This document shows positions 22,877 through 35,881 of a stretch of DNA of 64,000 nt, in pieces. The stretch's first letter is position 1. Each line of letters starts with the position of its first letter. The notes under the pieces are model-generated. The model searched no databases. It was not told the DNA's origin and was given only the letters and a program-made list of their open reading frames with translations. The position numbers were made by a program, and so were the translations under genes. This stretch comes from Apodospora peruviana (taxonomy: Eukaryota; Ascomycota; Sordariomycetes; Sordariales; Lasiosphaeriaceae), in the NCBI GenBank assembly GCA_033439685.1, contig JAUEDM010000008.1:744001-808000 (forward strand), given 5' to 3'.

Positions 22877-24385
22877 CTAGACCCTCCCCAGTATTCCCTG
22901 TGGCGTGACAGCTTTGGCCCCAAAAGCAACGAAACCGCCGACCAGACACATTACTCCACTGAACACAGATACCTGCAGAAACCCGCCATACCTATCGATA
23001 AGCACCCCGTTGATCGGAGGTCCTATCAAGATGGCGATCGAACCTACGCCCATGCCCATGCCAATATACGTCCCAATGTCCTTCGGGTCCCTCGGGCAGC
23101 GCGTGAAAGCAGCAGACCCTCCAGAAATGATAGTCCCCGAAGTAAACCCAAACACGACCGAGTAGACCACCAAGCCGGCCGTGCTGTCCGCTGTGTTGAG
23201 ACACAGAAGCACCACCCCGGTAACGATACCAGCCAACCCAAAAACGTTGATCGGCCCAAACCTGTCAGCCAGCACACCAGGAATCACGCGACCAAACAGC
23301 GACGCGGCGTTGATGATGGCCAGCAGGTACGACGCCAGCGTGGTCTTCATCCCCCGGGTAACAGCATAAGCAGGAATGAAAAACAGCGGTGTGAATAGAC
23401 CCATCAGCATCAGAAAGAACGCCACAACTAAAATCATGAGACGCGGCTCTTTGAAGGCATGCCAGATGAAGAACTGTGTCCGACGAGGCGGGAGGCGCGA
23501 GCGTACTGCGAGGCAGGCAAACCCGAAGAGTGGGATGGTGACGAAACCGATGATCCGCACGGTCCAGCCGAAACCTAGAGATGACTCGTTGAGCAGTTTG
23601 GCGAAGACGATGGGAAACAAAACGCCGCCGATGGAGGAGCCGGCTATGGCTAACCCAAGGGCGGCGGAGCGGTTGCGGTCGAAGTGTTGGGATACGGCTG
23701 CCATGGAGGGTACGGTGAGCAGACCGAGGGAGATGCCCATCAGGGTGCCCTGCGCGAGCATGAAGTGCCAGTATTGGCTGCAGAGGCTGGTCATCATCAT
23801 TGCGAAGACGAAGAGGATGGCTGCGGGACGGATGATCTGTTTGTTTCCCTCCATAATGATGATTAGTCCCTGCTGTATATCACGATACACAGGTATGACC
23901 ACCGACTTCCCGACAGCTCATATCAGAACTGGATGTCTGGGGGTGTGGTGATAGAGTGAGTGGGGAAGACGTACCCAAGCACCGTACCGATCGAACAACG
24001 GCCCTCCCACCGCGCCAGTCGCGAACTGGAGAAACGCCGACAGGGACCCGATCCACGCGATATCGTCCGCCGACTTGTCCGGCAGCTGGTGCACCATGTA
24101 GTACTCCTGGAAAATGCCGAACGAGTTGGAGTAGCCGATCCCGCAGAAGAAGATCATTGCGGTGCCGATGGTGACGAGCCAGGCCTGGAGGCCGCCGTCG
24201 GGTGGTTTGTCACAGTCGGCATCATCTTGATTGTTCAAGCTGTCGTCAGTTTGCTGCTGCTCCTTCTCGGTATCGACATCATTATTTGGTGGAGATCGAT
24301 ACTGGTGTGCGTTCTTCTCTGGCAGTAGTTCATCACCAGTCTCAGGTGATGGGATCGAAGTTGCAGTTGCTGAAGGGTTTGACAT
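22877..24385 (-). CDS. MFS transporter, monocarboxylate-porter (MCT) type
   Basis: Two exons (24385-23975, 23836-22877) join in phase across a 138-nt intron with a GTACGT donor, giving 456 residues. The N-terminal 60 residues are a polar cytosolic tail. PDGGLQAWLVTIGTAMIFFCG then starts TM1 with the PDGGxGWxV-like signature of fungal MCT-family porters. The pattern SLFGRVIPGVLADRFGPINVFG between the halves is also typical. About twelve membrane segments can be counted. Substrates in the family include monocarboxylates and riboflavin, and many members are orphans, so none is assigned. The start at 24385 lies about 970 bp from the divergent Zn2Cys6 gene and may share control with it. Confidence 0.85.
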
Positions 24386-25358
24386 GTTTGCTGAAATCTG
24401 CAGATGCTGGTTCGTCGTGACTGTTTGATCCCAGTTGTATGAGAGTTGAGACGTTGAGCTTTGGTTGTTCAGGACTTCAGGTGCGTGTTAGATTTGGTAG
24501 GCAACGGTTGTCATTTTATAAATGACAACATTACCATTGATGGTGGCACGGTCAATTGCTCTTTAACACCAAAGCAGAACTAGTATCTAATGTTCTACTA
24601 GATCTCTTATACATGGACTAAAGGTTGTTTTATTATACCGATCTGTCTGTCGGAGATGATGTTGATGTCAAAGCCAGCCAATCGGCAAATTCAACTGGGG
24701 TAGAGGCACCTCGGGGAGAGTAGGAATTGGGGTTATCAACTCCCGTAATCCAACCTGGACAGGGAACGACGATCTGGTGGATTGTTAAGCAACAGAAACA
24801 CTCGTGAGATTTCGGGTTTTATAAAGCATAAATCTCTCCGTAATCCGTACTTTAGATTACGCTGGTATCAATGCAGGCATTTCTTTTTAGCGTTGACATC
24901 TTGTTTGTTGTTGCTGTTTGGAATTCATGGGCACCAAACTGCCCCCTATCTGGACCAATCAACGCGGACCGTTTTTCGGAAAATTGCGGTCGATAACGAC
25001 CAAGTGCGCAAAAGCCGAATCCGAAGTCCGCCCAACATTCTTCCTTGGCAGAAACGGCAGTGTCTGAGGTCCCCCATTAGATGTCCACCGTCGCTCTCAT
25101 AGTTTCTCCCGCCACTTCACTACTACGCGTCTAGTGTCTTGAAAAAAGTCGAAACAAGCGGACAGTAGATTATTAGCTGTGGAGTTTTGGTCGTGCCACC
25201 ATCGTCGACAAACTTGTACGACCAGTCCGTCCATCTCACCCGTAAACCCGACATCAGTGAGCCTCGCCGGACTCAACCGATCTTCGTGCTCGCTTTATAG
25301 CTAGTTATTACCGAAGGATACACAAAACTCGGGATATTGTGGACCAGATCACTTGGCC
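24386..25358. promoter_or_regulatory. Divergent intergenic region, transporter / transcription factor
   Basis: About 970 bp between two gene starts that face away from each other. It must hold both promoters. A regulator beside its target is common in fungi, but no specific binding site is claimed here. Confidence 0.5.
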
Positions 25359-28195
25359 ATGTCCGAACCCACGCAGCAGCGCCGGCGCAGACGCCCTGCC
25401 ATGTAAGTACTACCGGTGATACCCCGTGTTGTGTTTCGGCTTTGTGCTGCTGCCTTCCTCTACTAGTGTCCCATAGGCCGATGTGGACACACCACTCACT
25501 AAGTACCTCACCCAGCTCATGTACGCTCTGCCGGAGGCGCAAGATCCGCTGCAATCGAGAGTCGCCCTGCAGTAATTGCATACGGTCCAGGATTGAGACT
25601 TGCGTCTATGACAATCCCGCCATCCTGCCACCTGTCTACGTACCTCAACATGAGAGTTCTCGTCCCCTCGTCCATCTGGACTTGCCAGTCTCACAAGAGA
25701 CGAATGATCATGGAGGCTCAACCGCCTCCCCTTATTCGGCTGGCTCGACAACATCGAGTCAACCCTCCAGACAATCAGCTGGCGGTTCGTTGGCAGCTTC
25801 GTCGACACTGGCGAGCCACCTGTCCACCAGGAACGCGGAAGTCGAGTCCTTGAAGAACAGAATCAGGCTGCTGGAAAGTCAACTAGCCAACACCAGTCTC
25901 GGGTCAGCCGGCGTCCCGTCGCCCAGCAGTCGAGAACCTCTGAACCACAGTATCGAGACGATGAGCTCGGAGCTGGCGGGTACCTTTCACGTCCAGCGTG
26001 AGAGCCGCTTGTCAGATCAGCCCACCGTTTCCCGCACCCGTATCGTGCACAAGACCCGCGTGCTTGGCCAGAGCCATTGGGTTAACGGTTGCGCGCAGGT
26101 ATGAAATCCCCCTCGCTCTCCCACGGTAGTCATCACGAAATAAACGCCAAATCTGGGTTTGACATGACCGAGTACCTATAGTTTAAAGACATATTCACCA
26201 TCATCGAGCCCGTGATCCGAGGGAAAGCCGCCAAGGCAGCCGTCAACCTCGAGCGCTGCAAATCCCTCGCAAGATTCATCAAGGCCAATCGCTGCCCGTC
26301 GTGGCCGACACCCCCAAGGGGTCCCGAGACTCTGCCCTCAAAGGAGGTCGCCGACAAGCTGGTCAACTGCTACCTCAAGACCATCGAGACCGTCTATCGC
26401 ATCCTCCATGTACCGTCGTTTCGGCGCGACTATGAGGCCGTCTGGACACGTACGGACAACAGCCTCAGCGGCAGCCACGACAATGCCTTCATGGTCCAAC
26501 TCAAGCTGGTACTCGCCTTAGGAGCTGTGTCATACGACGACCGCTTCTCGCTGCGCACGTCAGCACTGCAATGGATCTACGAGGCGCAGACGTATGTGTC
26601 GGAGCCCGAGTTCAAGCCTAGGCTGAACATACAGTTTCTACAGACGCACTTGCTTGTCCTGATTGCGCGAGAGATGTCGGGGATGGGCGGGGACCTGGTC
26701 TGGATCTCAGCGGGCTCGCTGCTGCGGACGGCACTGTACATGGGTCTGCACCGCGACCCGGCACACCTGCCGAAACGGGGTCTGTTCGACAGGGAGATGC
26801 ACCGGCGAATGTGGAACTCGATCATCGAGGTTGCACTGTCGGGGAGTATGAGTTCTGGCGGGCCGCCGCTGATTTCGCTGGAGGACTTCGATACCGCGCC
26901 GCCTGGAAACTATGACGATGAACAGCTTGTCACGGCAAAAGACGTTGAGCAGCAGCAGCAGCAGCCTGTGCCGAAGCTGGAAGGCGATTACACCCAGACT
27001 TCGGTTGCGTTGGCACTGCGCAAAACGTTTCCTCTGCGTCTGGCCATCGCCAAGTTTCTCAACGATCTCATCTCGCGCGGCACGTACGAGGAGACGTTGA
27101 GGCTGGACGCTGATCTCAGAGCCGCGTACAAGGTCCTCTGTCGGACTCTACAGCGCTGTCGCGAGAGTAGTGGAAGTGGAAGAGGACCATCGCAGTTCAC
27201 CTCGCGATGGGTGGACTTCCAGATGCACCGCTACCTTTCGGCGCTGCACGTCCCGTTCTTTGGCTCAGCGCTGCGGGAGACGGCGTACGCGTTTTCGAGA
27301 AAAGTGGTGGTCGAGACGGCGCTCAAGATTTGGCACGCCGCGTACCCTTCCCCATCTATTGTGACAGCGACTACGACAACCACCTCTTCTACTGTTGCTA
27401 GTAACACGGCCACGTCATCATTGACCACCACCAACGGGAATCGAGAAGAAGAAGAAGAAGAAGAAGATATCTTTGCCCGCCTAACCGTCTGCGGCGCAGG
27501 TTTTATCAGGACGGTGCCGTACCAATCCACCCTCGTCATCGCGGCCGAGATACGGACCCAACTGCAAGAAGAATCGACGTGTTTGGGACCGGTCCCGTTA
27601 CGTCCCGATTTGTTGAGTGTCGTCGAGGATGCCAGGCGGTGGACGATGATGTGCCACCATGCCGGCGAGACCAACGTGAAAGGGTTCCTGCTCACGAGTT
27701 TGGTGGCTGCGCAGGTCCGGGGTCTGATGGCTGGGCTGACCAAGGACGAGTTTCCCATATTTATACTCAGGGCGGTCGAGGAGGCTGAGGAGGAGGTGTT
27801 GCCATTATTTGAGGAGAGGGCTGCGAATGCAGCGGCTGCGAGAGTTGGTGCTGGTCAACAGCAACAAGAAATAGGTGTCGGTGGTGGTGATGAGTTGTTG
27901 GACTGGGTGGGTGGTGGTTTGGATGACAGTAATAGTGGTGGCAACAATAACACGCCGTCGTCGGTGGCGGATTTGTTGTTGGATAATTGGGGGTTTATGG
28001 TATGTTCCGTGCCCGTTGATTTTATGAATTGAATTACTTTTTGCTAATATCAGTCCTCGGGGAAATCAGTATGATCAGTGTCAGATGCCGGATGTCATGT
28101 TCAATCCTGGTGGCGGTGGTGGTGAGGAGGGTGGTGGTATGATGAACATGGAGCCAGGGATCATGGATTGGGCGTTTAGCAATGATGACAGCTGA
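25359..28195 (+). CDS. Zn2Cys6 fungal-specific transcription factor
   Basis: Four exons (25359-25402, 25516-26098, 26182-27999, 28070-28195) join in phase to 856 residues. The first intron splits the start of the binuclear cluster, whose cysteines are C17, C20, C27, C33, C36 and C44 (CTLCRRRKIRC...CSNC...C). A basic run of five Arg precedes it. A coiled-coil-like linker (EVESLKNRIRLLESQL) follows, then the fungal_trans regulatory domain from about residue 250 (YRILHVPSFRRDYEAVW ... LYMGLHRDPAHLP). Low-complexity pieces include a Glu run coded by GAAGAA repeats at about 27443-27465. The protein would act in the nucleus on CGG-type sites. Its target is unknown; the divergent MFS gene is a candidate. 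Confidence 0.88.
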
Positions 28196-31100
28196 TTAGG
28201 TATAGATTTCTGCCTTGCAAAAAGCGTTTGCTGATGCAATGGTTGATCAAAGGGCCAGGGCCAACGAAACGGCCGGTTGTTTATATTTCTTGCTCTTTAT
28301 TAATGGCGTACCTTACAACGACTCCTTTCCTCGCTCCTCTCCATACCTTAGGTATGCTTGTCAGTAAGCTGTGTAAGGACGGAGGTGGTGCTTATGGTCG
28401 GCGGAAATCGAGATCCCGTAGAATAGTGGAAGAAAGGTCATCTCAGACTCACACAAGCGGTGGAGGTTGTCTAATTCGTTGACTAGTTCTAATTCATCAG
28501 ATCATATTCATGGATAAAAGGTTCGACGAGAGTCCGGCCCAGAAAACTGGCGCAGCTGTGCCTTTGTCGGGCCTCGTGACAAAAGCAATATATCATCTGC
28601 ACATCAGCTAGTCTTGCACTCTTGGTTGCTTACCATATCCACAAAGCGCATACTCATCTGGCCCCCAACTGCGGCCACCACTGCTTTTGTGTGCGAAGTC
28701 GACGCCACGGAACAGGCAACTATGTGTCTCGAGAGCCACGATTAATGCAGTCTTGCAAGCCAGTACGCTTGCACTTGATCGTCTTGACCTCGTGGGTTGA
28801 GCTCATACTTCCGGGTCACGCAAACCTTGGAGCAGATCTATCTCTAGGGTTCCCCGCTAAGGCTGCTGTGTTATCGAAGTCTATTATCTTGAGTGGGGAC
28901 TGTAGAGTCTCAAGCCTATTTCCCGTGATAGTCTTTGAATCATTTTGGTGTAGCTGTCTACTATGATAATAGTCAAGAGGTTGGTAGATCAGTTACAGAT
29001 AAGGATCCGAGTCCCTGCCGTGACGTTGTGGCAGACATGTCAGAAGAAAATCAACTGTCATCGTCGGCCTTTTCTGTTTTGTTTGGCCACTTTAGTATCA
29101 TAGTTCCACGTAAGAGAATCTTAAGAGGATCAGCGCCATCGCTCACGCCTGGGCTTACCTTCTGTTAACTTTTCCTTATGCTTTATTCCATACGGGTGGA
29201 TGGGACGAGACAACGGGCAATCAGGCTAGAGTAGTAAACAGTTAAAACTTCGACATTGGCTGGTAACTGTATGAGTAATCCAAGTCTCCTCTTTCTCGCA
29301 AACACCAACGCTACATGCATGACAAGAGTCTTTGGGCCTATTTTATAACTATTCGTGGATGGAGGTCAGGGAGCGCTGAGGGCTGGCCGAGGCCAACATA
29401 TGTTTCCAATTCCACGACGGATGGTTGAGGGAAAGGGGCTGAAATGGGTCAGTTGTCCTCATGTATTCAAGGTACCTTAGTATGTGGCCTCTTCTGCTCA
29501 GCCTCCGGCGTCTTTTGGGCTGCCTTGCTCTGCCACTTCGCATGATTATGTGCTGACGGGCTTGGTTCAGTCGTGCGAAGTGAGGCCCTCTCTCTTTCTT
29601 ACCTCGTGTTGAATTCACAAGAGCCAAGAGGCTAGAAGGCAAGCCAAGGAGGTGAGATAGTCAGCCGTGAAGATGAAAACAAACTTAAGTGATACTGTGC
29701 CTTGGGTTGGCTGTAGTCTCAGCCTTCTTCGTTTACGGTGCCAGTGAAGTAAGTTAATGCAAAAGAACCCGCCGCCAGCAATCCTCCCGTCCCGTCTTTG
29801 CTTTCATTCTGACCATGGCGTCGGGCCCGGGAGCTCTTACTTAGTTCGGCTCCGTACTGACATTAAGTGGATCCGATCACTGGAGATACTCTTCCGAGCT
29901 CAGCAACTCGAAACACTAGAACTCGCACTACCCCCCGGGTATTATTGATGTCCGCGACAGTTACCCAATTGCAACCTGACCATGTCTGTACTATCTGTCC
30001 GGACAATGCTCGTGACCGACTACCCGCACACGTGTAAATTCAAAGTCGGCTCTCGGCAGCAGGTAGGGGTTGCCAGTTTTCGAGCACAGACTGTTGACTC
30101 TTGAGAGGTTGTTGGTCGTCGGTCCAATTGGTTCCAGACTCTTCAACAAACCGGGTGCTCGGGCCTTCAATTTCTGCGTTTCCAAGACACGCCGACGCAG
30201 CGCAAGGACGGTGCTACATGCGCGCTCCAACAGTAGCTCCTCGTCGCTGCGGCCGCCAGGCTGTTAGTGGCTATTAGTGTAGTGACCGGAGATAATGGCA
30301 GGATTGCCATCGGCAGTCTGCTCCGTAGCCTGAAAGAAGTATTGATACTATCATCTCAGACTGACGCATCTCAAGTGCGGGCCGAAGTTGAGACACTTGA
30401 AAGCTACTGCACCGCTACTGCGAGACTGTAAGTGGTTCTGTAGTCGCACACGCTCCAAGTCCTCTAGTGCAAAAAATGCGTGCAAAAAAAGCTGGGCCAC
30501 GAACTGGCGGTCCAGACGCGTGAGCGAGGGCGGCGTGGACAATTGCGATGCAGGAGGGTTACAGTGACCGTGGAGGTGTGGTGCCCAGATTCCGGGTTGA
30601 AAAATTCGGATCCAGGTTTGCGCTTGGGGCACGGTGAGAGACTCGAGAGTTGATGGTGGCAGGGACGCCTGTGAGAGGCGGAAAGGCAGGAAGTGGGTGG
30701 CATCGCACGGGCGGTGCCAATTCGCTAGCCCTGTCGGTACCATCACACACCACGTGCCGTGAGGTGGGGCAGACGGGGCAGACGTTGGTGGTGCCGGCGA
30801 CCTTTCCCTTCAGCGGAGGGTCTGAGGGAAACCACCCCTCCACTTTCCCCAGACTCAGAGTGTCCCCGCCCGCCCCCTCCCTCCACTTTGCCGAGACGCG
30901 ACATCGCGCGCGGAGACGAATCGCCAAGCCATGCCATCGCAATCACCATCAACCACGGAAGCAGCCTAGAAGTATTCCGTATTGGATGTGTATGCCGTGG
31001 CATTGTCACGGAGGGTTTCAGCAGGTTTTCCGTGGCCTGGGTGCATCGCTTGAGAACGGAATTATGTCGAGATTTGGGAAGCAGAGATGCGGCTCATGAG

Positions 31101-34100
31101 TCCATGACGGGGTGTCAAATTGTCAATTGTTTCTTAACCCAGTCAAACAGATCCAGGGGTCGTCCACAGGCGGGGCTTTTCCCAAGTTGGGAGCCCAGCC
31201 CAGCTGGTAGCCAGCCACGGTGAACCTTTCACTCTTGACCGGTGGCTGCCAAGGGCCCGTGCGGCAAGTTCTGCTTATCTGTTCACGGGCTGGTGGTCGG
31301 GAAGGATGTCGTCTTCCATTTCATTGCTTTTTCACGTCAGTCAACCTCTCGTGTTTTCTTTTGCATTGCTGGTGGCGTCGATCAGGATCTAGCCTAGTCC
31401 TTCCGGCTTCTACGTGTACCGTCCACTTGCGGCATTTGCGACGGGTGAGGCGCTGTGATGTCTTTCATGACGTGCCGATAGGACAAGGATCTGGCGTCTT
31501 CATGTGCTTGGTGTGTATTAACGCTGAGAATGCCCGATAAAGAAGACTCCCGTCGTTGAATGTCGACCGGCAGATTAGTACAGAGCACGAAGACACGCTC
31601 GGGCTTGCATACCAGTAGGTACATACAGTAAAATACGACCTAGCAAGGGATGGCGTTTGCAGGACCATTGTTCACTTGTTGCAACGACACCACCAACACC
31701 GCACTGAAGTGAGCCAGACAGATCTTCAGTGCTCAATTCCATTGTGACGGTGGCAGTTGAACATGCGACATGTCAGAGTCGGCCACATTGGCAGTCGCAG
31801 GCCTCGAGATGAGGATGAGTCGATGGCCAGGTCAGATCCCAATCGACAGGGAGGCACCGATCATCACTGCCACATTAGATTCCCACATGGCACACGAACG
31901 AACGGGGAATTTGGAGAACGGCGACGAGCCTCCTTACCCCCTGCAGCTAAACCAGATTCAGACCTTCAAGTTCAAGCGACGGGAACATCGCTGCCCGAGT
32001 CGGGCATTGGGAGTCTGGTACTGGTCAATGCAAATTACGACGTCGTCTGCAGTTGAGACTACAACTGGAATCGAAAATTGCTGCTCACTGCCCAACAATG
32101 GCTTACTGCTGCTCACTGCTGATGATTACTCCGAGTTGTACTGTTGTCTCACTGTCACACCCAACCAGACTCTCTTTTAGTACCTGATTTGGCTGTTGCA
32201 CGGCTCAGAAGCGAGGTGCTTGCCGATTTAGGGACACCACAGGATCGCACTTTCCCAAAAACCGAGTTTATCGACGACAAACGCGGCAGAGTGCCGAGAA
32301 GCCACCTGCAGATTCTGAACGTAGACCATTCGGAAGGCGCGGCCTGTTGCGTTGCGATGGGACTGCATGGAGTGAGAAAAAAAACCAGGAAAGACGATTC
32401 GGAGCGTCCTCTCCTCACTCACTGTCCAGATCCATCCTCGGGCTCCTCTCCCCCAAACCCCTCACCGTCCTTTCTTGACAGACCTGCTGCAAGCCACACT
32501 CAACATCACGAATCGGCGAGTTCCCCAACCCAACCACCAGAGCCAAAGCAAGCCTAGCTCAATCAACCGACTGCCTGGCGTCAAGTTGCGAGTTATTTTC
32601 TATTTCAGTGCTCTTTTCTTGGAATGCCATGATTCCACCAGGATCACACACGTTCCTGTTGGCTCTCACCGTCACTTTGATATGAAGAACAATCAGGTCC
32701 GTTTGTTGTTCATCAAATCTGTGGATCCGTGGAACCCTCGCCAGCTCAATTTCTCACCCCAGAACTGGGAACCCCTGACGACAAGGGCGGTGCCAGGTGT
32801 GCCACGCTGCCAGCCTCTGGGGAACCCCGGTCGCAAGACACACCAACAGGGGCCCAAACACGCTGGGCATGCTGGCACTCAATTTTTTGTTTCCTCGAGG
32901 GGTTCGCAGAATTTCGAGATCGATTGCGATATCATGCGATTCCTCACTGCAGAGGTGCAGACAACCATCAGCCACTACCGCTGCCAAGCGCCAGTCATCC
33001 AGCTGCCCTCTGCCGGCTTACTACAGTAGTCTACACGTGTTGTGTATAGGAGCAACACGTACATATGCGGCATGCAAATACTGCTGTTGAGTCTTGTCTG
33101 CAATCCAATCGTCCCGAAGCTGCCTGCTATGGCTCCCACCTTCTTCTCAGCCCTCGAGGAATTGTCCTCCAGTCTGATGTCCGACTGTCCCTCCATCCCT
33201 CTGGCAGTGTTGGAACCTTCTGTTCTTGCTGCGCCCCCAAGAAAAGAGATTCACTCCCTCCTCTCTTTCGGCTCTTGTGCCTCTAGAGGACATCAACACG
33301 TGTGCCTTTTGCTCCTGTTGAGAAGGGGGTGTGGCAGTATGGTCTGCACGGACCTGATTATCAGTTGATGTCTGTTCACTTTGCACGCCAAGCGATACTA
33401 AAAAGCAGTTGAGCGACAGAAAACGCTCGAGGTTCCCAGATTCCTCGGACAGTGGGCAGGAATCCCTTTGTGGCGTTTTTGACCAGTGGTCAGGCGGCGC
33501 TGTACGATGAAGGTCCAGCTTCGCCCAAGCAGGTCTTGGTTTGGCGTCCAAAGACACCCTGACCCCTTGTTCTCATGATGAGCCATGAACCCAATGGCCT
33601 TGGTACACTATCAGCTGTCAAGCCAGGGGTCCTGATACCCTAGCATCGTTCTCTCACTTTGGTTTCTTCATGCAACAAACGAACCAAGACTGCGGCCAAG
33701 AGCCTTGTTCCAAGATCGGGTAGGCGTAGGCGTGGTCGCCAAAGATCGCTGATATGGATCTCCTCCCCTCATCTTGGCTTTTCTTGTGTTTCTCAGCGTG
33801 CGTGTGCCTCTCGTTTGGTTCAACCACACTTGCTGGACCTGCAGCATATTTGTCGTCATGTCAAGCAGAGGCTAGTTAATAAGCGACCTACCTCCTAGGC
33901 GCACTACGCAACCCACTTTCGTTTCTGCTTGTCCATCCATGCGTCTCATATCGACTGGCTTGCATCTCTCGTCAGTTTCTCTCTTTCCACCTACCTCATC
34001 TCTGCCGCACCCGCCTCGTCCAGCCCATCGACCGTTCTGTCGGCTCTTGCTAGGCTCCAGTTTTCCGCTTGCTCGCCAGTTGCCGCCTCGGGTTCCTACA

Positions 34101-34218
34101 TATGTATGCAGGCCCGGCACTTCAGGGTGTCCTGCTTGAGTGTCGAGGTGTCATCCGCGTTGTGTACCATTCGTCATAATCCCGAGGACTCGGTCGCGCT
34201 CCGGGAACGTCAACAACG
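28196..34218. other. 6-kb region without a supportable gene
   Basis: Many frames of 60-180 codons occur on both strands (for example 30351-30746, 32475-33029), but they overlap, lack motifs and do not join by credible introns. No tRNA, transposon end or long repeat was recognised by eye. It may be the extended promoter and leader of the GPCR gene, or hold a non-coding RNA or a fast-evolving gene. Confidence 0.45.
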
Positions 34219-35881
34219 ATGCGCGGTTTAACAGAAGCCGAGGCGGACGCCGTCGTCACCATCGAGCGTGTGTGCTCCGGTGTGTCGTTGACGGGTTGTC
34301 TATTCGTCCTCGTTACCTTTTCCCTCTCACCCGCGTTCCGGCAAAGGGCCATCAACCGACTCGTCTTCCTAGCCACGTTTGGCAACATGTTGACCAATGT
34401 CGCTACGCTCATGACGAGGACTTACACCTCCGATATCAACCAATTCGGATGCCAGTTCCAAGGCTTCCTGATCCAAGTGTAATTCTTGTTCCTATCCCTT
34501 TTACACCACGAGTCTTGTTATTGACATGCTTCGTGCAGGTTCATGCAAGGAGACGCGTACTGGGCTCTCGCCATGGCCGTCAATGTCTACTTGACATTTT
34601 ATCACAAGTACGACGCTCGGGCGTTGAGGAAAATGGAGCTATTCTATATCCTCTGTTGTTACGGCATTCCCTTCATCCCAGGCTTCGTTTTTCTCTTTGT
34701 CAATACGGAGAGCAAGGGCAGGCCGTACGGTAACGCCGTGCTGTGGTGTTGGCTCCGCCCCGAGTGGGATATCTATCGGATAGCTCTATTCTACGGACCC
34801 GTGTGGTGAGTGTCTTCGTGTTTATCAATCTTTGAGTCCACTACTAATCAAGATTCCCCTCTCTAGGGTTGCCATTCTTGTTACCATGGCCATCTATATT
34901 CGCGCTGGCCGAGACATCTACATGAAGCGCAGAAAGATGCTCAACTTCAGGGCTGGAGGAGGCACCAGCTCAGGAACACGAAATGGGGAGGGAACTGTGG
35001 ATTCCTTCTTTCCGATCAACGATTTCTTTTCGTACAAAACAACCGAAGTCGTCCATACCACCGAGATCGTCAAGCCACCTGCAGCCGTCGCCACAGCAGG
35101 AGGCGTTGCTCAGCATGGCATCACACCGTCTTCCGCGCAGGCGGACAGAGATAACCAGGTCTCGTACTCGGTCACCATCTCGGCAGACAAGCCCGCAGAC
35201 AACGATTCCCTGGACGAGGAGGACGAGATCGCCATCACGCCGGCCCGATCCCAGAGCCCTACCAATCTCCCGACCGTATCCTCCGCCGCCAACACTGGTG
35301 GCGTGACTATCTCTTCGTCAGCCGGCACCAGTCACCAACAGGCCATCCAGCGACAGCAGCAGCAGGCCCGCCGGCGTAACGAGGCCAACAACGCCACCTG
35401 GCCCTACGTCAAGTGCGCCATGCTCTTCTTCAGCGTGTTGCTCATTACCTGGATCCCGTCCTCGGGCAACCGTGTCTACAGTCTGATCAACAACGGCGAT
35501 GTGTCCAAGCCCCTGTTCTTCGCTAGCGCGTTTGTATTGCCGCTGCAGGGGTTCTGGAACGCTATTATATACATGACGACCTCGTGGGCGGCGTGCAAGT
35601 CGCTATGGAACACAATAATGCTTGCGCTGCCGTCGTGGATGGGCGGTAGTGGAATGGGGATGAGCAGTCGAAGGAGAGTCGCGATTGTGGAGATTGCGAG
35701 TAGGAATCAGAACTCACACACGCACAATGGCGTCGGTGGTGGTATACGTAATTCACAGCGGTTCGTGCCTGCTGGTGGCGGAGGCAAGTGGGCATTGAAG
35801 GAGGAGAGCACGAGTATGGAGGATCTGACGGGCAGCAAGTCGAGTTCGACGAGGAACGTGGATGCTGTGTCGCCCGTGTAA
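34219..35881 (+). CDS. cAMP-receptor-like G-protein-coupled receptor
   Basis: Three exons (34219-34478, 34539-34805, 34867-35881) join in phase to 513 residues. Seven hydrophobic segments can be placed: TM1-TM5 before about residue 200, TM6 (CAMLFFSVLLITWIPSS) and TM7 (ALFFASAFVLPLQGFWN-like, ending with NAIIYM). The motif IQVFMQGDAYWALAMAVNVY and the KYDARALRKME loop match fungal receptors of the Dictyostelium cAMP-receptor type (Neurospora GPR-1 to GPR-3 class). The third cytoplasmic loop is long and Ser/Thr-rich (about 150 residues, with a QRQQQQARRR stretch). The C-tail is also Ser-rich. It would sit in the plasma membrane and signal through G-alpha proteins; the ligand is unknown. Confidence 0.88.

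Noticed and set aside
32475..33029. 184-codon plus-strand frame before the GPCR
   Set aside because: It overlaps other frames in the same region and reads like random composition; no motif.
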